Source: Cymbidium sinense (Eukaryota; Streptophyta; Magnoliopsida; Asparagales; Orchidaceae). Taken from it: DNA of 64,000 nucleotides. How positions within the stretch are numbered: position 1 is the stretch's first letter; every line of letters begins with the position of its first letter. The DNA is taken from the NCBI GenBank assembly GCA_021442155.1, contig CM038221.1, forward strand, positions 26,193,906 to 26,257,905, read 5' to 3'. A program made the position numbers and the translations under genes. The notes beneath the pieces are model-generated. The model did no database searches, was not told the origin of the DNA, and was given only the letters and a program-made list of their open reading frames with translations. Shown here one piece after another: positions 12,010 through 22,576 of this stretch.

Positions 12010-13640
12010 TTTTGAGATGAACCCTGTTAGTTTGCAATGAATTGCACTGAGTAGGAGCCATATAGGTCTTGGCCTAACTCAGATTTACCAATTCAAAGGG
12101 GTGGTCTACCAACCACAGGGTAGGACTATCCAACCAAAGGGATGCCTTTCAGTGTGTAGCAGTTGTACTAGGAAGAAAGCATAGTAGACTTACATCCTCC
12201 AAAGTATGGACCAGTTGTTGGGGTGATCCATTGGCGAGATAACAAATTGAACATAACCTTAGGCTGACTATTGAGTGAATGCCGCTGGGGGACTTAAATC
12301 AGCTCAAAGATAGTCAAGATTAATTTTATATTTAATTATTATTGATAGATCCCATCGGTTTATGATGGACTGCATTGAGTTGGGGCCAAGTTGTCCTAGT
12401 CCTAGCACAAATTTATCAATACAAAGGGAGAAGTCTACCAACCACATAGTAGGACTATCCAACCAAAGGGATTGTCTTTCGGTTTGCAATGGTCAAGTTA
12501 AGAAAAAAGCGTGAAGACTCACATCTTCTAAAATAAGGAACCACTAGGGTGATTGGTTGCTTGTGCAATAAATTGAACCTGACCTAGGGCTGACTATTAA
12601 GTGAATGCCTCTGGGAGACTTAAATCAGCTCAAAGATAGTCAAGATAAATTTCATTTTTTAATTTTTTATGGATCCCATTGGTTTGTGATGGACTGCACT
12701 GAGTAGGGGTCATGTTGGCCTTAGTCTAGCTCAGATTTACCGGTCCAAATGGAGTAGCTTCCCAACCGAGGGGAGAACTATCCAACCAAAGGGGTGTCTT
12801 TCAGTTTGCAATGGTTAATTCAAAGAAGAAAGTGCGGGGACTCACATATTTCCTGAATAAAATACCAATGGGGTGACACATTAGCGAGGTAATATGTCAA
12901 TCCGACCTAGGGCTAACTATTGAGTGAATACCGATGGGAGACTTAAATCAGCTCAAAGATAGTCAAAATTAATTTCATTCTTTAATTATTTTTGATGGAT
13001 CCCATCAATTTTGATGGTTCCTTTTAGTTTGCAATGGTCAAGTTAAGAAAAAAGTGTGGGGACTCACATCTTCCCAAAAAAGGAATCACTAAGGTGATTA
13101 GTTGCTTGTGCAGCAAATCGAACCCTACCTAGGACTGACTACTAAGTGAATGCCACTAGGGGACTTAAATCAGCTCAAAGATAGTCAAAAATAATTTTAT
13201 TTTTAATTATTTTTGATGGATTTCATTGGTTTGTGATGGACTACACTGAGTAAGGGCCATGTTTTGGCCTTGGACTACCTCAGATTTACCAATCCTAAGG
13301 GAGTAGCTTCCTGACTGAGGGGAGAACTATCCAACCAAAGAGGTGCCTTTCAATTTGTAATGATTAATTCAGGAAAGAAAGCACGGGGACTCACATCTTT
13401 TCTGAATAAAAGACCACTAGGGGGACACATTAGCGAGGTAACATGTCAACCTGACCTAGGGTTGCCTGTCAATTTGCAACAGTCATGCTAGAAAGGATGC
13501 ATAGTAGACTTACATCTTCCAAAGTAAAATGACTGTTAGGGTAACCTGTTTGTGGCAAAATATATTAAACCTGACCTAAGGGCGACTACATAGAGAGTGT
13601 TGAACCAGGGACTTATCTCAACTCAAGTAATCAAGAAATT
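12010..13640. repeat. Diverged tandem repeat, unit ~325 bp
   Basis: Units share, in order: 'actgagtaggggccat', 'ctcagatttacca', 'actatccaaccaaagg', 'actcacatcttc', and 'gacttaaatcagctcaaag' followed by 'atagtcaag'. The last motif starts at about 12291, 12618, 12940 and 13162, with a looser copy at 13608. Spacings are therefore 327, 322, 222 and 446 bases, the last two reflecting a deletion and an insertion. Related relics continue to about 14590. Confidence 0.85.
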
Positions 13641-14689
13641 CCTATAGGGAGTTCTATTGACACTGCCCTAAACATAGGATGCCTGCTTGGGAAAGGGGCC
13701 ACTGGGGCTTGAATTCTTAATCCACAAGCAAATTAATTTTATTTATTTATTTTGTTTATTTATCATGGACCCTATTTGTTTACGAGGGATCATACTGAGA
13801 GGAGATTATATTAGCCTAGACCTATCTCAGATTTACTAAACCAAGGGAGAATCTGCACATCCGTTGAACAAATTCTCCAACCATAGGGGTGGCTACCTGG
13901 AAAGGAGGACTGTCCAAATCTAAAAGTAACCCAGGTAGTGTCTAAATGGCACAAAGGATGTGATATAAGTAGAGTGCCCACAGGGAGAGGGGCCACTAAA
14001 GGCTTGATCCAAAACCCTGGAGAAGATAATTTGCATAAGTATTTGGTGGCCAACTCAAGGAGAAAGCACGGGGACTAACATCTGCTAGGAGTGGTGTATC
14101 CACCAGGTGAGTCACTGATAGCATAGAGAACATCAACCAACCTAAGGTGCCCATCTATTTGCAATAATCAGCCTAAAAAGAAAGCATCAAGGACTAACAT
14201 CTTCCTATAGCGGATTGATTGTTGGGATAGTCTGCTCAGGTGTTATCCAGGCCAGTGAATTCCACTAGGGGACTTATATCAACTCAAGAGTAGTCAAGAA
14301 GAAAGGTACCTCTTGGGTACTTATCCTAAACCTCAAATATACTCGACCTAGTTAGTACGTGATGATTAATTCAAGAAGAAAACTCAGAGACTTACATCTT
14401 CTTAAACAAAATCAACATGAGGTAGCTTATTGGCTGGACAGTGAATTCTACCAAACTAATAAGGTGCTCATCAATTTCTAATGATCAAGTCAAGAAGAAA
14501 GCACAGGGACTCACATCTATTAGATAAATTACTAATGGGGTGATATACTAGCAAGGTAGTATGTTAACCTGACCTAGAGCAGCTAATGAATGAGTGCCAC
14601 AAAGGGATTGCTCCCACATCAAAATAGCCTGAGAAAAAAGATATGTGTTTGTTTTTATTTTTATTTGTACTCATGTTAGAAGGAATAGG

Positions 14690-14960
14690 ATGCCTCTTGG
14701 GTTATCTCACATCTACCCTAAACAGGCTTGGGGAATTTGATGAAATGGTGCTGCGAATGGCAGTTGTGATCCCACTAAGAAAGGATGTTGCTTGGGTTAT
14801 CTCACACCTAACTTAGTTATGCTAATCGAAATAGGATACCTATTGGGTTCTCTCACACCTATTCTTACAGTGCCAGAGAATTTTATGTCATTGTGTTTAT
14901 GTTGTGAAAGAAGGATAGGATGCCTCTTGGGTTCTCTTACACCTATCCTAAACACGTCAT
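14690..14960. repeat. Short tandem repeats around 'ggatgcctcttgggtt'
   Basis: Four related units each contain 'aggatgcctcttgggttat' or a variant followed by 'ctcacacctaccct', near 14688, 14777, 14833 and 14917. They lie just before the pol 3' end of element 1. Confidence 0.75.
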
Positions 14961-15079
14961 GGCAAATTCACAAGACAAGCAAAGAACACTTCGAATGAAG
15001 AGAAGATTTTGATGAATTGGAATGAAATTTTGTTCTTTTGATGACAATTATTTTTTAAACCTATTTTTATGGATAATAT

Positions 15080-16100
15080 TTCTTCAATTAGAGCTCATTA
15101 ATTGGAAGCATCGGGTGTTCCCCTTTATAATCAATGAGCTAATAAGATCCTCCTTAGTAGGCCTTCTCTACAACAAAAGGGCCTTCCCAAGTGGGTTCAA
15201 ACTTGACTCCCATCTTTCGATGGGCAATAATTGGTCTCCTTAGAACTAGGACAAGCTCTCCTACTTGAAAGGTTCTAAGGTGGACTAGCTTGTTGTTAGC
15301 TCGAATCATTTTGGCTTTATACAATTTGAGGTTCTGGCACACCCATAGGCGTCCCTCCTCCATACCTTTGAGCTCTTCTAACTGCAACTTTGAATTCTAT
15401 TATGTAGTGATTTTGCTACCCAATGCTATCCTTAGTGATGAGTGTTGAACTTCTAACAGTAGAACAGCTTCAGACCCATACACTAAGGAGAACAGAGTAG
15501 ATCGAGTTGGAGTTCTGTATGTGGTGCGACATGTCCACAAAGCTTCAACTAACTGCACATGCCACTATCGCTTGTTATCATCAAGTGTTTTCATTAGTAT
15601 CTGGATGAGGGTTTTGTTGAATGCTTCTGCTAGGCCATTTTCCCAACGATAGTAGATGGTGGAGTATCTCCAATCTATACTGTATCTTCTTGAGATGCTA
15701 TTGATCTTGATACTCTTGATTGTAGTACCATTATCGGATATAATTCATTGAGGCCCCCCGAACCTATATACGATATGGTTCTTGAAAAACTGGAGCACAT
15801 GCTGAGTTATGGCCTCTCCAAGAGTAATTACCTCTGCCCACTTGGAAAAGTAGTCAATGGTAGTTAGAATGAACTGATGCCCATGGAAGAAGGAGGATCG
15901 ATAGGACCCATAATGTCGGTACCCCAATACTCAAATGGCCATGAGGCCAATATAGGATGTAGAATTATGGGTGGTTGATGTTGGACCATACCGTGTACCT
16001 AATAATGATGGCATCTTCTAGATACATACATGTAATCTATAATCATCAAAAGCTAGTAATATCCTAGTCTCCTTATCTTTGTTTTCATCTTTGGACTAGA
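15080..16100 (-). pseudogene. Element 1 integrase domain (Ty3/gypsy), broken
   Basis: Minus-strand translation gives integrase in several frames. From N- to C-terminus: 'VQHQPPIILHP', then 'WPFEYWGTDIMGPID' (first catalytic D), 'TIDYFSKWAEVITLGE', 'VYRFGGPQ' followed by 'IISDNGT' (second D), 'NGLAEAFNKTL' (catalytic E), 'WTCRTTYRTPT', and the C-terminal 'TFQVGELVLVLRRPI' with 'EPTWEGPFVVEKAY'. The end is near 15090, after 'HPMLPIN'. Integrase inserts the retrotransposon cDNA into the genome. Several stops and frame changes make it non-functional. Its position after RNase H fits the gypsy order protease-RT-RNase H-integrase. No chromodomain is evident, which agrees with a non-chromovirus (Tat-like) element. 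Confidence 0.88.
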
Positions 16101-16299
16101 TTGATGCGCTCTGTATAGATCTGAATGTACCTCGGTCAAGATCCTATGGGCTTCTTATTTGTCCAAATAGCATAACCACATTTGATTGAAAGACCGTCAA
16201 TACAAGGTGTCATCTACGAGAGTAAGAGAGAGAGCTCTTTGTTTCATCTGATGGGCTTGTGATTTCTCTTGAGGTAGTTTTCCTGTGTTCAAGTAATCT

Positions 16300-17030
16300 A
16301 TGAATGGTTACCTCCAATCCATCTCCTTATCTTTATTGGCAATGATAACCTCCCCTTCAGGAGAAAGTCTCTCATTGAGCTCAACATCAATAAGAGATAG
16401 GACTTGTCTATTTTGCACCCTTATTGGAATGGACTCATCTTCCAGACATGCCAATTCCTTGGCAAGTTTGGCCAAAACATCTACTACTGCGTTCTCTCCT
16501 CGAGGGATCTTATAGATGGTGAGCTTAAGGATTTGGGCCAACAGCTTCATGGTGTACTCGTGGTACTGATGAAGCTTAGGTTTTAGAATCTTATAGTACC
16601 CGACAATCTAGTTGATGACCAACTGAGAAACCTCATAGATGTTGATGCTCTTGACACATACTATAATGGCTAACTCCAGATTGACAATCAAAGCCTTTTA
16701 CTCAGCTTCGTTGTTGGTGCATGGATTATAGAGATAGTATAAGAATCTCATCACATGATAGTCTAGAGTTAAGATAACTATTCCTACCCCTGCCTTTCTT
16801 GGAAGAGTAGATCGTGGTTCTTCTCCTTTATGAAAGGAAGCTGCACCATCAAAATACATCTCCCAATGGTGGTTGTCAACCTCCCATACATTCATTATTT
16901 GTTTGTTAGGGAGATCGTCACTAAGAGAATCGCAATGGGTGTCTTTGCCAAGAAAATCTAATGCTTGTCCTTTTACCAGGAGGGTATGAATGTGATATCG
17001 AACTGCGAAAGAATCATGGACCAACATGTC
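16300..17030 (-). pseudogene. Element 1 second (archaeal-type) RNase H domain, broken
   Basis: The coding strand shows 'HHWEMYFDGAASFHKG', then 'AGVGIVILTLDYHV', 'NPCTNNEAE' and, after stops, 'IYKIPRGENAVVDVLAKLA'. These match the D, E and terminal D regions of the extra RNase H found between the ordinary RNase H and integrase in plant Tat-lineage gypsy elements. The upstream 'LVKGQALDFLGKD' is the usual linker. The residue expected as third acidic position lies in a degraded 'EVSQLVIN' stretch with a stop nearby. This second RNase H is the best lineage marker in the window. The copy is inactive. Confidence 0.8.
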
Positions 17031-17039
17031 AAACGTCTA

Positions 17040-17524
17040 GGTAGTGTTGGTCGTGTCATGAGATACTGATTATTGGTTCTTGAAATCAAGCTCACCATAT
17101 GAGAAAGCATATAGTGTCGTAGCTTTTGGGATGCAAAGATTAAAGCTAAGCAATGTTTCTCAATAGGTGGATAATTTACATCGACAAAAATTAGATGATA
17201 GTTGAGGTAGTATAGAGAATTCTCCTTCCCTTCATCATTGGCTTGGACTAAAAAGCACCGAGCGAGTCATCCAATGCAGCAGTGTAGAGGATGAGTGGCT
17301 TACCCGGGATAGGGGCTACTAGAACTGGGGACTTCACCATATACTGCTTGATATCTTCAAAGACATGCTGGCACTTATCATCCCACTTGAACTTGGCATC
17401 CTTTTTGACAAATGTTGAAAATGGCTTACATCTTTCTAATAGGTTAGAGATAAAGCATCTTACATATGTCAACTTCCCTTGGAAAGATTTGAGTTGAGTT
17501 AAATTTTTGGGTGGTGGCATTTCT
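17040..17524 (-). pseudogene. Element 1 RT connection and first RNase H domain, broken
   Basis: The open piece 17248-17520 reads 'MPPPKNLTQLKSFQGKL', then 'RCKPFSTFVKKDAKFKWD' and 'PLILYTAALDDSLGAF', the usual gypsy RT thumb/connection followed by the start of RNase H. Reading on with frame changes gives 'YYLNYHLI', 'NYPPIEKHCLALIFA' and 'YLMTRPTL', the rest of a typical gypsy RNase H. Stops and frameshifts occur after 'SLGAF'. RNase H removes the RNA strand during cDNA synthesis. Confidence 0.85.
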
Positions 17525-18280
17525 AAGATAGCTTTGATCTTTTCTAGATCTATTTCTATTCCCCTATGTCATACAATAAACCCAAGGAACTTCCATGAAG
17601 CTACTCCGAATGCACACATCAGGGGATTCATTTTGAGGTTATATTTGTCTTAACCATTCGAAAACTACTCCCAAGTTAAAGAGGTTGTCTTCCTTTTCTT
17701 TGTTCTTGACTACTAGATCATCAACATAGCACTCAACTTGATGATGAATGAATTCATTGAAGATTTAAGTCATGGCCCGTTGGTATGTAGCACCAGCATT
17801 TTAATGGCTGAAAGGCATGACTTTATAATAATAGATTTCAATCAGGGTTCGAAAAGCAGTGTTTCTTTCATCCTTGGGGGCCATCTTGATTTAATTATAG
17901 ACAGATGACCCATCCATCAAGAAGAATACTGCAATAGATGATCTGATGTCCACCATTAATTCTAGTATAGGAAGAGAAAACTCATCTTAGGACATGTCTT
18001 GTTTAAGTCCCTGAAATCAACGCATATGTGAATTTAGCCATTCTTATTCTTAACTGGAATGACATTCGAAAACTAGGTATGGTATTTTTTTTCCCTAAAG
18101 AAACTAGCATCGATCAGTTTCTTGACTTCAGAAATGACCTGTAGTTCGATTTCTAATCACATACATCTAGGAGCTTGCTTGATAGAGTTTGCGCTAGGGT
18201 CTATTACTAGTTTGTGGGTTATTCTGTCAAGAGATAATCTGGGCATCTCTTCATAGCTCCATGTAAAGTAGTCCTTAAAT
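17525..18280 (-). pseudogene. Element 1 reverse transcriptase core, broken
   Basis: On the minus strand: 'EVKKLIDASFFRE' (about 18130), 'SNVIPVKNKNG', 'HICVDFRDLNK', then 'RNTAFRTLIEIYYYKVMPF', 'NAGATYQRAM' and 'HQVECYVDDLVVKNKEKED'. The catalytic YVDD box is at about 17707-17730. Several in-frame stops are present (for example between 'PFSH' and 'NAGAT'), so the enzyme is dead. An equivalent RT occurs in element 2 at 29945-30560 at roughly 80% nucleotide identity over the compared stretch, which shows two separate insertions. Confidence 0.9.
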
Positions 18281-19600
18281 GCAATCAATAGCTTAGCTAA
18301 CTCATTGGTTTCTTTTATTTAAACAAGCGATGTATGTGTGGATTTTTTCTTCTAGGTTGACTTCTTTAAGCTTGTCAATGGTTGAATGGATCTCCTCTTC
18401 AAATTCTAGTAGTGCATCTTTGATTTGGAGATCATTTGAATGATCTAAAGTTTCTAAGTACACATCCTCATAAGAGTTAGTGTGATTTGAGAAGAATCTA
18501 TCAGATTCCAGATGATTGGTGACAACTAAGCAATAATCATCATCATCGACTACACCCACTATATCTAATCCTAGTCCTTATCTTGATTATGCATCCCTGC
18601 CTCTATTGTTCCACAGCTTCTTGAAGTACTCTGACCTATGCTTAGACTATGTATAAGGAATCAAACCCTTCTTTATAAGATTAAGAACACAAGGCGAGTA
18701 CCAATCAAAAGGTAATTCTATTAATTCTTTATATAAATTATCCTCAAGTCCTACATCAGTTTCTGGAGTGCAGGATGATGATCCTAATAGGAATCTCTTC
18801 AGCTTGCCATCCCTGGAAGATAGAGGGGCTTCTTTAACTACTAAACCTTCAATTTTTTTTTGAGAAAAGTGGGGTTAGAGCTAAAGTTCCTAACTATTGC
18901 CTGATAGTTTCACATAAACTTGATTCGAATACATTCATGCTTTGCTTGGAGGCCTGGTCTTCATTGCTGTCCAGCTCAAGTGTCACCTCCAATGAAACTC
19001 ATTGAGAGGGGTTGGTTGGTATGCTAATCACATTAGACTCATCCTTCGATCTGGATTCCAAGCCTATGCAAATAGTAAAGGTACTTCTATGAACCGGAAC
19101 ATAACCCTTATTGGCTGGAAACTAACCAGGGGTTCTTCCACCTCTAGAACTAGCTCTATTTTTATCTCTACCTCTGCATGGTGGAGGTCAAGTCATCCTA
19201 CTCATATGTCCATATGATGGAATGAACTATGGGTGGAATGTGATATGCAGCTCTACTTCATCCTTGACATCCTTTTCTTGTTCACTTGTATTTTCATTTT
19301 TCTTTTCTTTTCTATTTCTTTTTATTTTTCTTTTGCATTTGAATTTTGACCAAGTTCATGAGAAAAGGTATTTTGAGGAAGATAGTAGGTCGCATCTTCA
19401 TATACTCAACCTCTCTGACTGAAAATGACATTTCATCTCCCTTGGCATAGTATTCAATTCCATCCCTTCTGAACTTGATACACTGATGAAGGGAGGATGG
19501 AATCATCTTGTTCTAAAGTATATAAGGCCTACCAAGCAAAGTGGTGAACGAAGTATTTAAATCAATGATATAAAACTTAGCTTCAGTCTTCCAGTCACTT
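18281..19600 (-). pseudogene. Element 1 protease-to-RT linker, degraded
   Basis: The open part 18302-18559 has an acidic segment ending 'IHSTIDKLKEVNLEEK'. The element 2 counterpart reads 'IDELKEINLETEDNPRPTYI', the conserved lead-in to the RT of Tat-like elements. Further upstream the coding strand shows only scattered similarity to element 2 (30953-31273). A pyrimidine-rich run on the plus strand at about 19290-19345 corresponds to a lysine-rich low-complexity stretch on the coding strand, as in element 2 near 31640-31736. Confidence 0.65.
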
Positions 19601-20401
19601 ATTTCTAAAGGTAACACTATGGAACCTAAAGCCCTCTTGCCTTACTCATTGAATCCTCTCAACATCATCTGATCTCCTTAGAGTATGGAGATGTCGATCC
19701 TTAAATAAGCAAGGGGTTTTAGACTCATAATGTTCACCGATGCACCTAGATCAACAAGAACCCTAGAAAGTTTGGATCTACACATATCCACTGTAATGTA
19801 TAGAGGACAGTTGTGCTCCATGTCCCCCAGAAGAAGGTCTTCATCTATAAAAGTGACTCCTTGGGCTTCTCTAGAATAATGTGCCTCCTCTCCAATAGTG
19901 GTCAGCTGAGCTAAGCATATCTCTAGATCAAGAAGATTCTTGATTAATGATTCCCTCATCTCTTTGGATAAGATTAGGGCATCATATATGCTTAACTTAG
20001 ATGGCAACTTTCTTAGGTGAGAGAGGACATTATAATCCACTAAGCTGATCCTCCATAAGCATATCCAAGGGTGGAGCATCATATGGAGGGACTTCTCGAT
20101 CATCTGAACCAATGACTTGTTTCCCCTTATCTTAAGGTGTGGCCCTAGGAGGTAGAACCTTGCCACTACATATGATGACTTCGGAGATCTCTTATGGCAA
20201 AGGTTCTACCTGCTCATCAAGCTCACCTACAGCTTCTCCTATAAGATCCTCAGAATCAGATGATTCCAAGTCTATCCCAATAAATGAACCCATAATATTT
20301 AGAGAAGGAAAGTCCAACTTTGAATCAAAAAGAGGAAGATCAGAGTTATTATAATTATTATTTAGACTTGGAGAGTTTTTAATAAGAGTAGAATTAGACA
20401 A
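19600..20401 (-). pseudogene. Element 1 protease domain and gag-side remnant, truncated
   Basis: The minus-strand ORF 19678-20166 (162 aa) contains 'LSIYDALILSKEMRESLI', 'GVTFIDEDLLLGDMEHNCP', 'YITVDMCRSKLSRVLVDLG' and 'ASVNIMSLKPLAYLRI'. This is the retropepsin region of plant gypsy elements, in which the consensus 'LVD-G-S-NIL' carries the catalytic Asp. The upstream piece (20192-20401) is acidic and serine-rich and resembles sequence near 32640-32800 in element 2. Homology stops abruptly at 20401, where LTR sequence begins, so gag, leader and part of the 5' LTR of element 1 have been deleted. Confidence 0.8.
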
Positions 20402-20929
20402 CCCATTTGACTTAATTGGGTTTTCTTATGGGTTGGTTTAGGTTTGGTTGGTCATTTGAAATGTTTTGCAAGCTTTGGTTTCAGTCAATTTTGGTTTGAT
20501 TTGATTTTGGCTTAATTTTACCTTTAAGGCCAAGTTAGGTTTATGTTCAATTGGGCTAGGTTGGGTCTAGTTGGCCAATTGAGACTTTGGTCAAGTTCAA
20601 CAAGTGATTTAGAATAAATTTAACACATTGATTGGAATGACTCAAGATTTGATACATTTGATTTTTTAGGTCAACTTGGGTCAAGTGGCCAATTGGGCTA
20701 GATTTGATTCAAATGATGACTTGGCCAAGTTCAATCATTGATCATGAATTTGTTTTGATCAATGGTTTCAATCAATTTGGCCTATGGTGGATTTTGGCTA
20801 GTTTGGGTTTCATTTGGGTTAAGTGTTGACTTAGTCAAAGGCTAAGTTTAACTTGGTTTGACCCAATTTGATTAGAATTTGGCTCAAAATATGTTTTAGG
20901 TCACTTTAGGTCAAGTGAGCCTATGTGGG
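20402..20929 (-). mobile_element. LTR remnant (5' LTR of element 1), left part
   Basis: The sequence matches LTR A from about 9828 on ('acccatttgacttaatt', 'ggtttggttggtcatttg', 'gttttgcaagctttgg'). It continues to 'tcaagtgagcctat' and is then interrupted by LTR B. The matching continuation resumes at 29001. Its own 5' part is missing through the deletion that joins it to the protease region at 20401. Confidence 0.88.
20925..20929. repeat. Target site duplication, left copy, of LTR B
   Basis: gtggg directly precedes the LTR start 'tgttgg'. The partner gtgag follows the LTR end at 28996-29000, one mismatch. Host sequence on the two sides joins into the uninterrupted LTR A order (around 10423). 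Confidence 0.8.
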
Positions 20930-22508
20930 TGTTGGTTTAAAAATTCTTATGAGGAGTCGCCTTTCAAATCTATGGGGAGAAAAGACAAACAAGACTTATA
21001 GAAATTCATCTTTTTAGGATGCCACATAAATCTGCAAATGTACTTATTTAGGTGATCGAGTACATCATCAAGAAAATAGTGTACTATCTCGAAAGATAGA
21101 AGTCACTACCCTTTAATGGACCTAATCACCTTAATAAGGACTCCTAAGGACATGCAGTATATCGAGATTCTTCCCCTACTTTACATGGAAAAGTAAAGGA
21201 GGGTTTATTTTAAATAGGGTTCGTTAAGTTCCCTATAGGGGCAAGCCCCAATGGTTAATTACATCCTAAGGAATGGGGATTCCTTAGGAAAACTCTCAAT
21301 TAAAGTAAATGATTGTTGTCTTTGAAGATTTCAATAGGAAATGATTGTCAATCTATTGGTTTTATATTGAAGATCAATGGGAGTGATCAAAGAGGGAGTT
21401 ATTTATCAAAGCCAAAATAGAAGATAAGTAGGAGATGCTCATTATGCTAGGAAACCTAGCGAGCATCTCAAACTATCTATAGTTGGGCTTTACATTTTGA
21501 AAATTTGATTTGTTTGAGTTACATTTTCATTAGAAATTTAGGATTTAAGATTCCTTAACACAAGATTAAGATAATGCTAAGAGGTGAGAAATTATGCTTA
21601 TGGCTGTGGGGAGAAGCAACCAGAACCTAAATCTAGGAGCTTTGAGAAGCACAACCTAAATTTAAGATGAAAATGGGGATTTCTTTTGCCTCCATAAGAG
21701 GGACAAACCACCGACTTGGACTTACAACTAGGGGTGGCCTAACTCCTCCTACGATTTTAAATATATGTAGGCAAGACTTTATGCTTATGCAAGCTAATTA
21801 GGCTGTTATTCATTTAAGAAGAGACTAAGTCCTTAAACTCACTCCCTAAAGAAACTAGATCATGTAAAGGGCATGATTCAAATGACCTAAATCTAATGAA
21901 GTTCAAATTTTATTTTATTTTCATTTTGGATAATTATTTTGACTCAGGCTAATAGGACTCATATGACTAATGCATGAGAAAGAAGGTTATTGGCCAAAAT
22001 CGGTGAGAAGGGAGGATGTGAGTTTCCACTATGGCTCTCAAAGGTCAAGCCATGTTTCTCTGACAAAGGTGGAAGCCCCCTAATCAAGAGTGAAATAAGA
22101 TGCATTTGTGCATGATATTATAAAAGAAAAGCTCATCTAGCTAAAGGTTGCTAATTCTTTTATCTTGATTTTAAACTAGCTTTAGGTGAGGTTATAAGTT
22201 GTTTGATTTTATTTTGAGTTATTAAGTTGGGTAAAAGATTTATTTTTTCCTAAATAGCCTAATCCAAATCCAGGCCATACATAAAGCAAAGAAGAAAATA
22301 GGAAAATCATGCCACTTAATGCACAAGCTAAACAAATCATCTACTAATTTATAAAGCTAATCCCAAAAAGAATAAAAGGCTGTTATAGTTGGGCACCATC
22401 ACACAAACCCAAAAATATCAAAAGTAGGTAGCCGAGCTCTACCCTTATACAACCCAGATTACAAATGAATCAAATTACAATTAAGCAAGGAATTCATTAT
22501 TATGGGGG

Positions 22509-22576
22509 TCTTCAAGCTTCATTTCTTCTTTCTTTTTTTTCTTCTTTCTTCTTCCTTCTTTGATTCTTTCTTTTTT
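22509..22576. repeat. CTT-rich polypyrimidine microsatellite in LTR B
   Basis: It follows 'tatgggggtcttcaagc' at the same LTR position as the three tracts in LTR A. In LTR C the position (about 39590-39625) has largely lost the repeat. Confidence 0.92.

Larger units (their letters stand above)
11372..15080 (-). repeat. Element 1: 3' untranslated region rich in tandem repeats
   Basis: This lies between the end of LTR A and the integrase end, so on the coding strand it is downstream of pol. It has no recognisable protein. It holds three repeat blocks: a cluster of short 'ccactaggga'-type motifs (about 11590-11970), diverged ~325-bp units (about 12010-13640, with relics to about 14590), and ~50-100-bp units (about 14690-14960). 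Tandem repeats in the 3' UTR are a known property of plant Tat/Ogre-type gypsy elements and can seed satellites. Scattered ORFs here are on repeat sequence and look accidental. Confidence 0.7.
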
